Positions 48,195-60,767 are shown, counted from the stretch's first letter. The stretch is 64,000 nt of DNA from Isoetes taiwanensis (GCA_021234155.1 JAJEKV010000016.1:3214471-3278470), one strand, 5' to 3'. The notes: generated from the letters alone by a model not told the origin. Numbers and translations: made by a program.

Positions 48195-50830
48195 GTAACG
48201 GTCCTGGCCACCTGATGGGTCAATATACGTATTTATGTATGTATATACATATTCATGGCATGCATGCAGCATGAAGTTAGGGTTTTGTCTTTTTGGAGAA
48301 AGGATTGTTGCAGAGCATGAAGGCAAGGAGCAATTCTGGGCAGTTTTGCAACCCGAAATTTGAAGCATCATATCTCGGCGATCCGAGATCCTTTTCAAGT
48401 GATTTTTCTTTTGCTGGAAAGATCTTCAAGTAAGCTTTCCGGAATGGGTCTGATCAGACCGAAACGCATCCGTATGAGAAAGTTATGATGGAAATTGTGA
48501 TGCTGAGTCAGAATTGACTGCACTATGTATGTTCTTCTGCAGTTTAATTCTTGGAGCTAGATGACGATCTTTGGAGGCACAATCAATTACAAGGGGTCCA
48601 GAGGTCTATCCGTGAAGAAATTCTCAGGTGGGTTTTGCTTTGATCAATTGAAATGTGCTATGAGCTGCCATGATTAGTTTGTGCATGACTCTTGGATGTG
48701 GATATGATAAATTATGAATTTGTTAGAGACTCATAAGGCTAGAGAAGGTTATCAGTGATTGGAAATATCTTTGTAAGGGCTGATTCTAAGTCAGAAATGG
48801 CTGAATATTACATGAGAAGCACCAATTCAAAGATGGAAACTTCAGAAAAGACACTGAATTGAATTGGATCGATCCGGACAAGACCGAGCTCTCCAATGCC
48901 ATTTTGTGTTCACGTTATGTTTTGTTATTTTGTGTTTTGTGCTTTAGCTTGCTGGTCTTGTATATCTTTGCTTTTATCAATTTATTTGCATGTCCTAATA
49001 TAAAACTACACCTGTGGATGGAATTGGGTTGCATTTGAGCTTAAAAGCAGAGGAGAGATCGAGCATGAAGAGTCGAGCAGAATAATCATAAGTAGTAAGA
49101 ATATGCATTGTTTGATTAATTGTCTAACTATGGTAAAATTCTAAGGATTGGGATAAAGTATCGTTCTTAGCTCATGGAGATGGGGCTAACGTGGAAAAGT
49201 AGCCTAGCAATGGATGTAGAGCATCAACGACCCCTCGGCATCAAGGATTTCAAGCATCAAGTTCACATGTGGATCTTGAAATGGGGATAAGGACATCAAG
49301 GATTATTGAGATTGAGACGGGTCCGCATTGGTACAAGGAGAGCCATGTGAAGCTTGGGGTTTTGAATGTGGCTATAGCATGAAGTACCGCTAGTCCGAAA
49401 GTGCATAATTGTAAGTTTCTAAGTTGTTGCATTGTATTTTATCAAGAGCATCATAACTAATGGAATGGAACGTTGTATCCCTCATGAGAGGTTGATTTTG
49501 AGGTAAGTTTTGCATTATAGAAGATGTTAGTATCTTTCCTTGATCAGTAACATACATAGGTATTGGAGCTACATCAATGACAGTCAGGCTCGTAACTTCC
49601 TCGACATGTTGGATTGCTATCAAGGTCTTCATCACTGAGTTGCTACCTCGACATGGCATAGGATGTATGAGTAACCTTGGCAAGAGGATTACATGTAGAG
49701 AACATGATAAGTTATCATGGTTACTGGATTTAATGGAAGCTAATATGAAATTGCATTCCTTATGGGGGGAAATTGCATTAGTGCAAGCTGTGAGTATTGT
49801 GGAAATGCTAAGTATGAGATCTACTTCGATGTCATTGTAAGATCATTGGATAAGCTACTTCAGCAGGTTGTATGGGCAACCTCGGCAATAGTATGATCTA
49901 GACACATGTTGAGAAAATATCTAATGAACTTCACATGTCTTGGTCTTTGCATTGTTCCATTGTTGTCTTGGTATTTGACTATGTCTATTGGAACCTCCGG
50001 GGTCGGACTTCTAGGTTCGGTGGCCTAGGTTGCTCCGGCATGCTCATGTTCATCTGTGTTTCTTTGTGGTATTCTTGTGCTCTGTGACACCGGGTGAAGT
50101 TCTCTGGCGAGGGATTGCTACGTCGATCCAACTCTTTGTGAACTCCAATGGTAAGAGGTCCTCTAGTGCGGGGCGTGGGGTGAGAGGGTAAGATACGAGG
50201 TTCACCCCACCACCCGCTTCAGGGGCTTGGAATGTAAGCCGGTTGGGCAACATGTCGCTAATGGGGGCTTTGTATGTAGGTTGGCCGAAGCTACCCATTG
50301 TCCGGAGTTTGTATATGATGGTTTGGTACTCCGGTTATGTTACATGCTCTTGATGTTCATGATGTTTTCTTTATTGTCATAGTCTAGCGTTGCACCATAG
50401 GTTCTTGTGTCTTTGAGTCGTTTATGTTTGTTATTCAAGACTTTCAAGATGTTTTATGCATGCAGAGGCAGCTATGGGATCCCCACTTAGTCATGAGGAC
50501 TAACCCCAGTGAGTGCATATGTGCAGTGAGTTAGCAAGCAGTGGTCAAGTTAACAGGAGACAATGTAGCCGAAGAGCATGTCGCCATTTAGAAGATCCTC
50601 GAGCAAAACTCACGCATTTTATTATATTGTGTAGTGAATTCATATTGTACTTGATGGATATTGAGTTTATAGAATTTGTCCATTGAATTTGAAGAATGAA
50701 AGTTCAATTGTCTAGGAAGATTCAATTCTTCACCATACTCATTTGTTGCCACACCAACCTAGTAAGAGTTTTATGAAGTATTGACAAGATCCCGAGTTGC
50801 CAGGAGGGTCAACTCGGCAGGCTCGTCACA
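48195..50830 (+). repeat. Probable long LTR (5' side of a non-coding element)
   Basis: The right edge is defined by a primer-binding site two bases downstream and ends in CGTCACA. A left edge at TGTAACGG (48195) is a guess; TGTGACACC at 50083 is another option and would give a shorter LTR. The interior has no coding domain. A sequence near 48360-48430 ('tcatatctcggcgatccgag' and on) has the look of plant gypsy LTRs. Confidence 0.45.
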
Positions 50831-50832
50831 GT

Positions 50833-50844
50833 TGGTATCAGAGC
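50833..50844 (+). other. tRNA-iMet primer-binding site
   Basis: TGGTATCAGAGC is the standard 12-base complement of the plant initiator tRNA-Met 3' end used by most plant LTR retrotransposons. It is preceded by 'gtcacagt', so the LTR ends at 50830. Confidence 0.85.
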
Positions 50845-51148
50845 AATGTTGGATCTTTGGGAGAGAGAGAGTAAGTTGAGATGGTGGAATTATGATGCTA
50901 ATGGTTTTTCTTTTAGAGACATCAGGAGATGGTATCCTTAGAGGGAGGAGGAGTATCTGGAGGCTTGGTGGTTAGCAATAAAGTGATAAGGGAGAATTCT
51001 CCATGTAAGCGATGGAAGTAACTTTTGACAATGTTGAGGTACAGTTTTCCTTGTAGTTTGGTGAATACATGATCAAGGGATTTGAGAAGTGCTTGGATCT
51101 ATGATTGACCCATGAGGACATGGGTTAATTTTTAGAAGGGGAGACACT

Positions 51149-51616
51149 GTAACGGGCCCATGGTAGACCGCTCGAGTATTCGAACCTTGAATGTGCCTGT
51201 GGGGGCGTTCGAGACACCGCATAAATGGGTAGAAGCGACTACTCATAAACGCGTCTAGGACGGTTTTGCCCAGCTTGGTTAAGGGCATGTCGGTTAGGAA
51301 CGCATTACGGTTGGTATCGAAAGGTGTCTCGAAGTTCAGTCTCCATGGGTGCCTATATGCATGGGTAATTTGCAAAGACTTGGTAATCATTGTGACATGG
51401 TATGACATAGACATGATATAGCCTTGGATGCTCGAGGACGAGCATAGTTCTAGTGGGAGAGGATGCTTGGGCCCATGGTAGACCGCCGAGTATTCGAACC
51501 TTGAATGTGCACGTATGTTCGACATTAAGCATAAATGGGTAGAAGCGACTACTCATAAACGTCTAGACGGTTTTGCCCAGTTGGTTAAGGGCATGTCGGT
51601 TAGGAACGTTACAATA
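51149..51616 (+). repeat. LTR-like segment with internal duplication
   Basis: It starts TGTAACG and ends CGTTACA, an inverted terminal match. Inside, about 150 bp from 'gggcccatggtagaccgc' to 'gcatgtcggttaggaacg' occurs twice (about 51156-51303 and 51473-51611). A purine-rich 'agaaggggagacac' abuts its left edge like a polypurine tract. It does not match 48195-50830, so it is probably a different, nested LTR. Confidence 0.5.
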
Positions 51617-52136
51617 CATTACAAGCCAACTAAATCTTCTAGCATGTTAGCTACTTCTCACAGTAACTGAAAGTATTGCTCAAACAAGTAAAACTCGGGT
51701 TTGATGGTTCAACATTGTTTAGCTATTGTTCTAAAGTTAGTTATTATAGGATGAGGAAGAAATACTAAATGATGCAGTTTCAAAAAGATCCCACATCGTC
51801 TTATTCCTTTTTTGCCTTATGGTGCTAATGACATGTGAATTATATGTTTCTTTTATGCGTCCAACATAATCAACATTGATTGGAGTAAACAGAGATGTGA
51901 ACAGAAAAACCCATAGGTTGAAAGCCGAGAGTATGAGGAGAATTTAGAATGGAAATAATATTCAACTCGTCTCCAAAATTACTCAATGGTAAATCTGTCT
52001 CTTCCATCCGTTTCCTTGCTTGGTATCATCTACCTTTCAAAACCACCTTCAAAACCACATTTCATTACTATCACTATAACCATTGACGAGACAATGTGTA
52101 AGAGCAATCCAACTATGTTACAGGACTAGTACATGC

Positions 52137-53796
52137 TCAAATCTCTGTTAGAGCAGCAGATTCAACATCAGCTTCACCCATTCCAGTATCCTCCTCTTCT
52201 TCGCTGTCCCGATCGCCATCAACCTCTTGATTCGCAGCTTCCATTTTCTTCATTGTGTCGTCAAGTAGTCTATCATCCCGTTCACTTACCTGCAAGCAAA
52301 ATACAAGAACGAGCATAAGTAATTTCAGCAGTTAAGTCATGAGGAGAACTAAGAGCATCACATACCACTTGTGGTGCTTCTTTAACGGAAAGCTTCCCCT
52401 TGTGCTTCTCAATTGTCTTCTGGCATGCTTTAATAGCAGAATCCAGTAATGCAATGCCTTGCTCCTAATATTTCAAATACAATAAATAAAATAATGGATG
52501 ATGAAGCATTTAATAAGAACAGACCTTATCTAATGTCTGCGTTGTTAGGACATAGAGAGGTGGAGCAACTAATTTCATCTTGACGGGACACTCTGCATTT
52601 CCAACTGCTTCGGCTTGACGCATTGCTTCCTGCAAACAGTTGAAATGCCAAGTATTGATGATTAAACTACTAACAAAAAAACCTTTAATCAGCATTAACA
52701 GCAGTCAGGCAGGAGCACCAAAACAGAGGTGCAAAATGGGGGTTGAAAAACGAAGGTGTGCTCTTTCATGATCCAATATATAATACTTCACATACAAATT
52801 TAAATCTATGGCTGTGTATAAGTGGCATGAACAATATAGATACATTTTGTCAGTCATAGGGTCAATGCTATTGCATGTCAAGTACCTTAATATGTAGAAC
52901 CCCATCATATTGAAAGCATTTAAGCTCAATCTCGGCACGAATTTTTAGTGGTTGCGGGGTCATCCGTCTTCTAATATTTTTCACCAATGCTTCCGCCACC
53001 TCATCTGATATTGCTGGCACTGTTTTTTTCACCTACATAATAATGCATTTTAAAATGAAGCAAAGAAACTACGTAAATAACACATGAAATGCCACCACAC
53101 CTCTTGGCCATCAGGTCCAACCTCAGTTACTTCTCTTGTCAGCAATGACAAAACAGAATCATGATCTGTTACCATCAGCTTAAATGCCTCAAATGCATGA
53201 CCATGCTTTTTATATAATGGCCATCCAACGTGGATATATAAATCCTGTTTGACACAAAATATATTTAAAAACTGCTAATGTGAAACTTCTGGGACAGTAG
53301 AAAAAGAAGACATACTACCTCAAGATCAATTCCCATTGTATCTGCAACATGACGCATGATTGAATGAACCAATTTGCTCTTGTTATACCGCTCTTCACAA
53401 GTAGCAATGTCTTCTTCAGATACCCTACGCTTACTCAAGTCAATGTAACCCTTTTCCTTGTCCACTCTAAGCACCATGACAGGTTCCTGCCGCCCGACCT
53501 TAATGAGACTACCAATACTGCGGATCCGACGTCGTGAGAGCTCTGACAACAGAATCATACCCTCGATATTGTTATATTCCAATAAGGAGACATATGCTCC
53601 CATATCTGCAACACTTTTTACCTGGGATGGGATGCAAGTACTTAGGTGTTCAGCATACAATCAATGCAGATGAACAAATTTATCATAAGGATCATGCTGA
53701 AAATTGGGTTTATCTTGCAAAGATTACCTGAACCATAACAACGTCATCGACTTCGGGATAACGAGCCTCGTACATTCTGCAATCCTGGTGCGCCAT
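52137..53796 (-). CDS. EIF2A (SUI2): Eukaryotic translation initiation factor 2 subunit alpha, complete, 7 exons
   Basis: eIF2-alpha is the regulatory subunit of the eIF2 GTPase that brings initiator Met-tRNA to the 40S ribosome. Exons: 53796-53728, 53621-53319, 53244-53101, 53032-52886, 52629-52525, 52464-52366, 52289-52137. Joined they give 1020 nt without internal stop, 339 residues, the usual plant length. The N-terminal S1 RNA-binding domain (about 17-90) contains '[16 protein letters not shown]'. Ser52 there (Ser51 in the usual numbering) is the target of the stress kinase GCN2. '[11 protein letters not shown]' follows, then the helical domain (about 95-180), the alpha/beta domain (about 185-300) and an acidic C-terminus. 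All introns are short (60-256 bp) and GT-AG. The ATG shown starts the conserved '[19 protein letters not shown]'. Confidence 0.97.
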
Positions 53797-53818
53797 GGTA
53801 GCGGCTTTGCCCCGACAA

Positions 53819-53827
53819 AAACCCTAA
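53819..53827. promoter_or_regulatory. Telo-box near the eIF2-alpha start
   Basis: AAACCCTAA lies 23 bases upstream of the start codon, on the strand opposite the gene. Telo-boxes are known in promoters and leaders of plant translation genes such as ribosomal proteins and eEF1A, which fits this gene. Function is inferred. Confidence 0.5.
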
Positions 53828-54100
53828 TTCTGATATACCTAAGGGGCTTTTCACACGATACTAGTGTCTTATTTCTCAAGGTGTTTAGTTGGTCCAACAC
53901 AGCAAATAAGTAACTAGTCAAAAGCACGTTTGTACTTTTTACAGAAATTAATATTTTGATAATGTTTTTTTACCTTCCCTATATCAATGTCATCAAAAGC
54001 AATGCTAATTTATAGTTACGTAAAAATTAGGTACGTTCAATTCTTGCCCCTGCGCTAATCAGATCATGCCATTTGGCAACTTTCAAATCAAGAATCCTGT

Positions 54101-54210
54101 TTTACTTGCATTCCGGAAGGGCATCCCTGTTTTACTTGCAATCTTGCATGATTATCCTGCATTCTGCTGATTTACTTGCATTCTGGCTGATGTTTACTTG
54201 CATTCTGGCT
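54101..54210 (+). repeat. Irregular short repeat TTTACTTGCA
   Basis: TTTACTTGCA starts at 54101, 54131, 54171 and 54193, mostly followed by a variant of 'ttctggct'. It is non-coding and lies between the eIF2-alpha promoter and the PPR pseudogene. Confidence 0.7.
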
Positions 54211-54967
54211 TCAAGAATTGAACGTCCCTTGTTTCCACGTTATAGAAAAGCTCATTTAGTCTTGCGCGGAGCCCTGTTGACACAGCAGGAAAGCCCACTT
54301 CCTATATACAAAATCAAATTCCTCAAATGATCCATCTGTATACGGGTCAAATTCTTTCACCAACTATCTTAACGGCTTCTTTTTCTAATGGAATACATCA
54401 AAATATTACTAATGTGCCATTTGAATTCATGTGAAGCCAACGACATTTTGAAGAATGTAGTTGCAAAATGAAAAACTATCTTACAAATTGATTGACTTCA
54501 AAAAATAACGTTTGGTTATGCCGGCTTACATCCAATTCATTCAAATGTGCGCAAAAATATTTGAAACCAACATGAATCTGCAAGTCAAAAGCTTTTGGTA
54601 TAAACTTCTGTAATATTTTTTCTACCAAGTTTGCTTTTTCTATAAGACTTGGTATGCTTCACCTAAGTTTGCACATTTGACATAGAGATATCTAAGTCTA
54701 AGTCTACTGTGTATGACCATCTGAATAAGGTCCTGATCTTAAGATGTTAGCATATACAAATTTGCCAATACAGATGGCAGAACATCCAATGCATGCTCCA
54801 ATAGCAGCGCTGAATGTAAATGCATCAGGTTTTATATTTGTCAATCGCATCTGCTTATAAAGATTGTGAGCTTCTTTATTATCGCCACACTGGATGTAGG
54901 CTATAATGATTGCAGTCCATGTGAAAACATTCTTTAGAAGCATCTTGTCAAATATTTGTTGGGCATT

Positions 54968-57120
54968 GGGCCTATGAAGGTATTTACTGGGCTCGACTTC
55001 AGGGCCATGAAATTGTATATTTGAAGCTGGACTTTGCAAAAGCGTATGACAGTGTCGACTTGGCCTTCTTAGAGAAATGTCTCTTACGCTTTGGTTTTAG
55101 TGCACAATTCCACGGTGATGTCATGAGGCTTCATTATTCCGCTTCGCTCTTCTATTCTCTTCCAGGGGAACCCTCATTCTTTTCGGTGGGTCGTGACATC
55201 CGTCGGGGAGCTGCCCATTAGCTCTATTATTATTTACAATTGTGGCAGAGGTCCTTGCCCAGGCCGATTGGTCTCAGTGGACGATAAAAAAACTATTCTA
55301 TTCTATTCTATTCTATTCTCTCTTTGAACAATGGATCGCAGGAGATCTTTAATCAATACGCGGATGACACTTTTCTTTTTCTGAGGGCAGAAGAGCAAAA
55401 TTTGCAGAATGTCGTTTCCTTGTTGGATTATTTTTGTGGGTTGGCAGAAATGCATGCACAGCACTATGGGCATTGGACTCTCCGGCCATGGAAGATCCTT
55501 CTCCATGGTAAAGCAACCAAAGTTCTTGGTATCCCTGTAGGTGTTCATATCTCATCAGGAGATGCGTGGGAAGTAGTGATTAAGGGCTTGGAAAAGCACC
55601 TTTTCTGGTGGTCCACAGCAAAGCTTTCCATGGCGGGACGAATCATTGTGGCTAAGTCAGTTTTAAGTAGCGTGTGTATATGGCTTCATTCATGTTGGCT
55701 CCACAGTCAAAAGTACAACTTATCGTCAGGATTGTCAGGAACTTCATCTGGGGGGGAACAGATGAGGGTGCTGCTATCAAAGTCAGTTGGGAAAAGTGCA
55801 TGTTGCCAAAGCATTTTGGCGGCCTTGGGATGATCAATTTTCTTTTGCAGAGCAAGGTGATGATTTCTAAGTTTATTTGGAGAATTTTTGAATAATGTGG
55901 GCCGAGTCCGGGTTCCCGTCTTGTTTATCAGTCTTTGCAAATGTGCATTTCTTTTGGGTCTCCATCTCTTAGACCATGCAACTAGCAATCCTCTAAGAAA
56001 TAGGGACGCATTAGGGTATCTTGGTCGATGGATAAAAAGCGAGCCCAATACAATCTCTATTTCATTTTCACCATCTTGCGCACACTAGTACTTTGCAAGT
56101 TGTTAGTGGATTCCATTGACGATTGGTCCTCACGGTATCTTCGGTCCACCCATTACGCCGGCGTCGATGGAGATCGATGGAATATTGTGTATATGATATC
56201 GATTGGTATAATAATCAAAGGCAATTCTTTGACATGGGAAGAGTTTAGAGCTAAGTTCCTCCTTTTTAAGGTGGGATCGGGGCTATTTGGCGGAAGGTGT
56301 CTTCAATTCTTCCTCCGGTAGCACAAGTGGATGACCCCAAACCTTGGGTAGTTCATCGGTATCAAAGCGGGCGGGATAAGTTGGTGAATTCCATGTACAA
56401 GGTCTTGCTTCTGCCGAACATCTTGCCTCCTTCGTCCAAGTGGCCTTTGGTCATTCCTAGGGATCGACAGAAAGCGGTATGCAAATGGGTATGGGGTAAA
56501 CTACTCCCATCAAAGTATTTGTTTTATGGTGGCAAGTCATTCATCGTTATCTGCGTGTTAATATTACGGTGCACAAATTTCGTCGTAGGTATACGCACTT
56601 TGTCCCTTATGTGCCTGGAGGGCCGAGACAATTGAGCATTACTTCCTCTTGTGTAGACATGTCGGACATGCTTGGTTGTGGCTTCAAGGCCTCTTAGTTT
56701 GCAATTTAAATAGCCAACATGTGTTATTAGCGATCTATCAAGTAGTTGGGATAATTTGGCAAAAGGGCATTTCATTTGGCTTCTGCATGGATCATTTGGT
56801 CCATTTGGAAAAGAAGAAATCTTCTCATATTCAAAGGCCTTACTTGTTCAGATGCACAGATCCTTCTTGATGCCCAACAACGAATTGTCAAAGCATTCAG
56901 GTGCTCATCGATTGCTAATGAGGTGAAGAGCCGTATTTGGGAGCACTATCTTCAGATTCACACTTACTTATGAGTTTTTGCTTGCTTTTCATATTGTTTA
57001 GATGTTGTATTTGAGTGGGGTGGTTTTGCTTTGGTGGACATTATCTCCACTGAGTTTTTAGTCCCCATCGTACTTTGTAACTTTCTCTGGATAATAAAGG
57101 CTCGTGTCCTTCAAAAAAAA
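54968..57120 (+). mobile_element. L1-type LINE, 5'-truncated, inserted in PPR pseudogene
   Basis: On the plus strand, opposite to the PPR frame, it begins inside the reverse transcriptase ('WARLQGHEIVYLKLDFAKAY') and continues with 'NQYADDTFLFLRAEEQN', the catalytic YADD motif. Next come 'FIWGGTDEGAAIKVSWEKC' and 'LPKHFGGLGMINF', a zf-RVT-like region ('RAETIEHYFLLC', near 56620) and the C-terminal 'AWIIWSIWKRRNLLIF'. Several frameshifts are present. It ends in 'gtccttc' and eight A residues. The target duplication is at most ATT. A short piece of another LINE interrupts it near 55270-55320. Confidence 0.92.
55270..55320 (+). repeat. LINE 3'-end stub with (CTATT)n tail
   Basis: GGTCTCAGTGGACGATAAAA followed by (CTATT)n interrupts the L1 reverse transcriptase frame between 'VVAEVLAQA' and the YADD block. 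It matches the last 20 or so bases of the LINE at 36.8-40.1 kb (GGTCTCAGTAGACGTAATAAA plus microsatellite). It looks like an extremely 5'-truncated insertion of that family. Confidence 0.6.
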
Positions 57121-57340
57121 TTGCTAGTGCTCTTGCATTTTGCATACATACCAATAAGTGTATCCAAGACAAAGATGCTTGGCTCTATCTCTTGTCTAAT
57201 GATATATGCATGTGAATGCTTTCCTTCTGCTAAGCTTTTTATCTTGCAAATCTCCAACAAAATATTCGTGTTCTTTCTCAACATTTTTGCTCCAGCCTCC
57301 ATTAAGTACTCCCAATTGCAGAGACTCCACACATCAATTT

Positions 57341-59104
57341 ATGACCATCAAATATCAAACTATCAAGAACACATCCAATTGCAACAGCAGGCCAACATTG
57401 GTAAATGCTAAACCGGCAATTTCTGACAAGGTCATATATAGAGGTTCATAAGGCATCACATCTTGGTCCCATCACCATTAAGCATCGTATACAGATTGAA
57501 TTCATAGCTTCAGCCTTCAAAACCTTACTATCCCCAATGCTGCAGAGAGCACTTAAACTAGTATACATAGAAATTACACAATTGGGTGAAAGCATGCTAG
57601 GGTGTACCACCTAAAGTTCTTTTTAGGGAGTGCAAAACTACCTAGAAAAGTACCCGACCAAAGACTGATGCGGGAACTTGCATAAATGTCTCAATAAACA
57701 ATAAGTTTGAGAGTTGATTCATTCATTTTAATCTCCAATAGTATTGTTATCCTCTAATACTATAGATTAACATGTTATTTACCTTCAATTCAAAATTTTT
57801 GAATTGATTTTAATGGCCGTTTGCTGGATTCGGCCCTCTGATGCAGATCCGGCAGTCCCGGACTGCGCACGATTGTGCAAAGGAAAAATTCTCTTTGGAA
57901 TAACCCAGCCAAAGGGGTTTCGCCACGCGAACCCCCAATTTCAATGGTTCGTATAAAATAAAGGCACTTCATTAATATTTATTTAAAAAGAAACTTTATC
58001 ATACGAAACTTTTGCCATTATAAAATTCCACAACACTGTCCCTAGGTAGTAACTAGCCTTTTGATCCCATGCCACCCAGTGGCACTTCCTAGACTAATTT
58101 CCTAACTACCGCCCCTAGGCGGTCTCATAGCTTTCAGAAACTGTAACAGGTAGCTGGTTGCAAGGTATTAGGTTTGTAGTGGCATTATCTAGTTGCATAT
58201 TAGGTCGCAAAGGTACTTGGATCTAGTCGCAAAGAACATCTGGTTGCCGAGGTGCAAGCTAGAAAATATCTGATCACAGAGGTACAAGCTGGAGAACATC
58301 TGGTAGAGATATGCTCCTTTTCGGGCCGAGGTATGCTTCTTTTTGAGCCTTCAGACAACAAAACTGCATGTAAATAAGAGATGGTGTTACATTTAGAAAA
58401 CAATAAAAATCTAGCCTGAAAGCCATGTGCAATGTCATCACCTCAAAACATTCGTATCAATAACAGACAGTCATTATGTGATGCTCCCCAAACCTATACA
58501 ATGCTCCAGCATATAAATACAGGAAATCCCCATTCCATGGCGACTGGATCAGCAAACAAAGGCCCTCCGTCTAACTCGGGCCGCCCGCGATGGCCAAGTG
58601 TCAGAATGAAGGATACGGAGGTGTCATTCGTCCTATGCCTTCTTTGGGATAACCTATACGGCGAAAGCATGCATAATACTAGGACTAGCAACAATACATA
58701 TAAAATAAGGTACCACCTCGAAGGGTGGCCTATCCATCATCAAGGCAACATCAACATAATACTAACATAATACATAAAATGCATCACAAAGGAGGATTCT
58801 GCCCCAGGCTCAGACTCAAGGGGCGTCGATTGATGGTCAGGGCCTCTGGATAACAACAGATAGAATCATGACAATGGTATTGGCTGGCATAGAACAATTG
58901 CTAGGGTAGTCCAATCTATCTGCTCCTCTTGTGCGCACTTTGCAGATAGGCTGAAATATACTACGGTCGTGATTGTAGCCTTTCGGGGGCGTAATCTCAT
59001 AAAGGTTACATCTCCCCAGATGAGGCGGGGAGTGGGGCGAATCCCTTCCCGAGCACAATAATTCCATGGGTGGCTATAGGACCAAGGTCCTTACAGGCTT
59101 ACCC
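57341..59104. other. No gene seen; LTR-like in part
   Basis: No domain-bearing frame is present. An imperfect 27 bp tandem repeat ('aggtrcaagctrgaraa...') lies at 58249-58302. The stretch 58430-59100 is GC-richer and may be LTR sequence. An A-run of 33 or so bases follows at 59105-59137. Confidence 0.45.

Positions 59105-59137
<33 letters not shown>
59105..59137 (+). repeat. Long poly(A) run
   Basis: An uninterrupted run of A follows 'ggcttacccc'. It may be a retroposon tail or a homopolymer expansion. I found no target duplication around it. Confidence 0.8.
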
Positions 59138-59138
<1 letters not shown>

Positions 59139-59691
59139 CATAGGTCGGAAGCACGCACCTATCGAAGTCTCTAGGGCGCCCTCAGAGGCAGAACCCAGTG
59201 GGGTGTCAAACCCATACCCAGGCCACATGCGGTTGTCCAGGCTATAAGCCTAGCACACTATAGAGGCCCAAAGGTATGCCTTCAGCAAGGCTCCACCTCC
59301 ATTTTACCATTGTGTCCGTTATATAGTGCTCAATCATAACATAGCATCCACAATCAGGTGGGCTCTTGTGCACAAGCCGCATTTATTGGGATTTATGGGA
59401 TTCTAGCTAGAAACATCTCTATTCCTATAGCCTTTAGATCTCTACCCTCCCTTATCTCACAAGCGCAAGAGGTGCAGTAAAAGAACTACCATAAATCATA
59501 AATCCATTCATAACTTTAAATAGAGCATCAATATATGATTAATCATTCATCTTAGGGTTAATCCCTAACTAGCTCAAGCTAACTAAGCCTACTAACTGGT
59601 ATCTTGGCTAGATCCACTATCTCTCAGGTTCTCCATGCCCAGCTGGTTGAATAGGCTCCTCCTCCTTCTCAAGGCAAATTCAAGAGCCCCA

Positions 59692-59967
59692 ATTTGGCTA
59701 ACTCCTAGTTACCAGTTCTACCTTGCCCAATTGATTTGTGCCAGGTGGCAACCTCTAACTAAATTATTGATAATTAATTAACATAGTTAATTACTAATCG
59801 TTAACTAATTTAGCATATTTGGTTTTTAACTTATATCTAACTCTAACATAGTTAACCTTACCTTGTTAATTAATCACATGAATAATCAATATACCATTAA
59901 GTACTCACGGTGACGTGTCATGTACTCGTCCATATGATGTATAAAATACATGGAGCGTCACATTCTC
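59692..59967. repeat. Dispersed LTR-like repeat, copy 2
   Basis: This is the partner of 2293-2547. It ends GCGTCACA and is followed by 'ttctctccacctt', which on the minus strand is a purine-rich tract, as expected just inside the 3' LTR of a minus-oriented element. No matching internal coding region was found; the next coding DNA is an unrelated copia element. Confidence 0.6.
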
Positions 59968-60767
59968 TCCACCTTAAAATGATGTTGTCTTGGCATCGGG
60001 ATTACTCTCTATCGTCTGTAAAAGTCCCTCCCCTCCCCTCCCTAGCCCCCAAACCCCAACACAACCAAAAAAAAAAAAGGAGGTAACATAGAATGGAAGG
60101 AACGTTGTGGGTTGGGAGTCGAAGCAACTAGAGGTGATTTAGCAAAATGATTGACAAATTGCCAAGGGGTCATAGAAGACTAGATGGGGAGAAAATACAA
60201 TAAGCATGTGCATGAATATAAAAATATCTAAGGTAGTAATGGTTACAAGATTGAAAGACTTTTAAGGAGACACAGGTTAACAACCTTATTGATACAGCAG
60301 AATGTAGGTTTTTATTTTGGATTGAATTGACTAAATTGCACTCTTATAAAATAAAAGTGCTAGATTAATTTGAATTTATTAAATTGCACTAAATAAGAGT
60401 GCGAGATTAGTTTAAGTGTTTGAGTTATAGAACCTCAGGAATCCCCAACATATTTATGACATAAGATTAACGAGTGAAAATATATTTGAGATTAAAAGAA
60501 GTTGAATTTCTTGTGGATAACATCATCCACTAGATTGTTACATGGAAGTGGATTATAATTGAAGGCACATACAAGATTATACATGGTAAACCACATGTAT
60601 TATACTTGTGGGTACTTAGGATTGTATAATATGGCCTGAAATTATGAACATAGCTATGTGGCTATGTCAAACAATCACATATGATTGTGGACTTAGGTTT
60701 GGCCCACACATGCTACTCTACATTATAATACCAAAGTGTCGCACGTGAATGTTAGAACGATAAAGTA
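59968..60767. other. No gene seen; leader of copia element possible
   Basis: AT-rich non-coding DNA with a 12 bp A-run near 60067. It may contain the 5' LTR and leader of the copia element, but the partner LTR lies outside the window. A TGGTAT match to the tRNA-Met primer site near 60769 is too short to rely on. Confidence 0.35.

Larger units (their letters stand above)
54704..57340 (-). pseudogene. PPR pseudogene split by an L1 LINE
   Basis: On the minus strand the upstream block (57123-57340) encodes 'LLEICKIKSLAEGKHSHAYI' and 'VLDTLIGMYAKCKSTSN'. The downstream block (54704-54967) encodes 'AQQIFDKMLLKNVFTWTAII', 'PDAFTFSAAIGACIGCSA' and 'IGKFVYANILRSG'. The two blocks abut exactly in frame if the intervening 2.15 kb is removed, leaving one shared AAT codon at the join. 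Both outer ends stop quickly without further PPR repeats, so the gene was probably already a fragment, or has since lost both sides. Confidence 0.85.
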
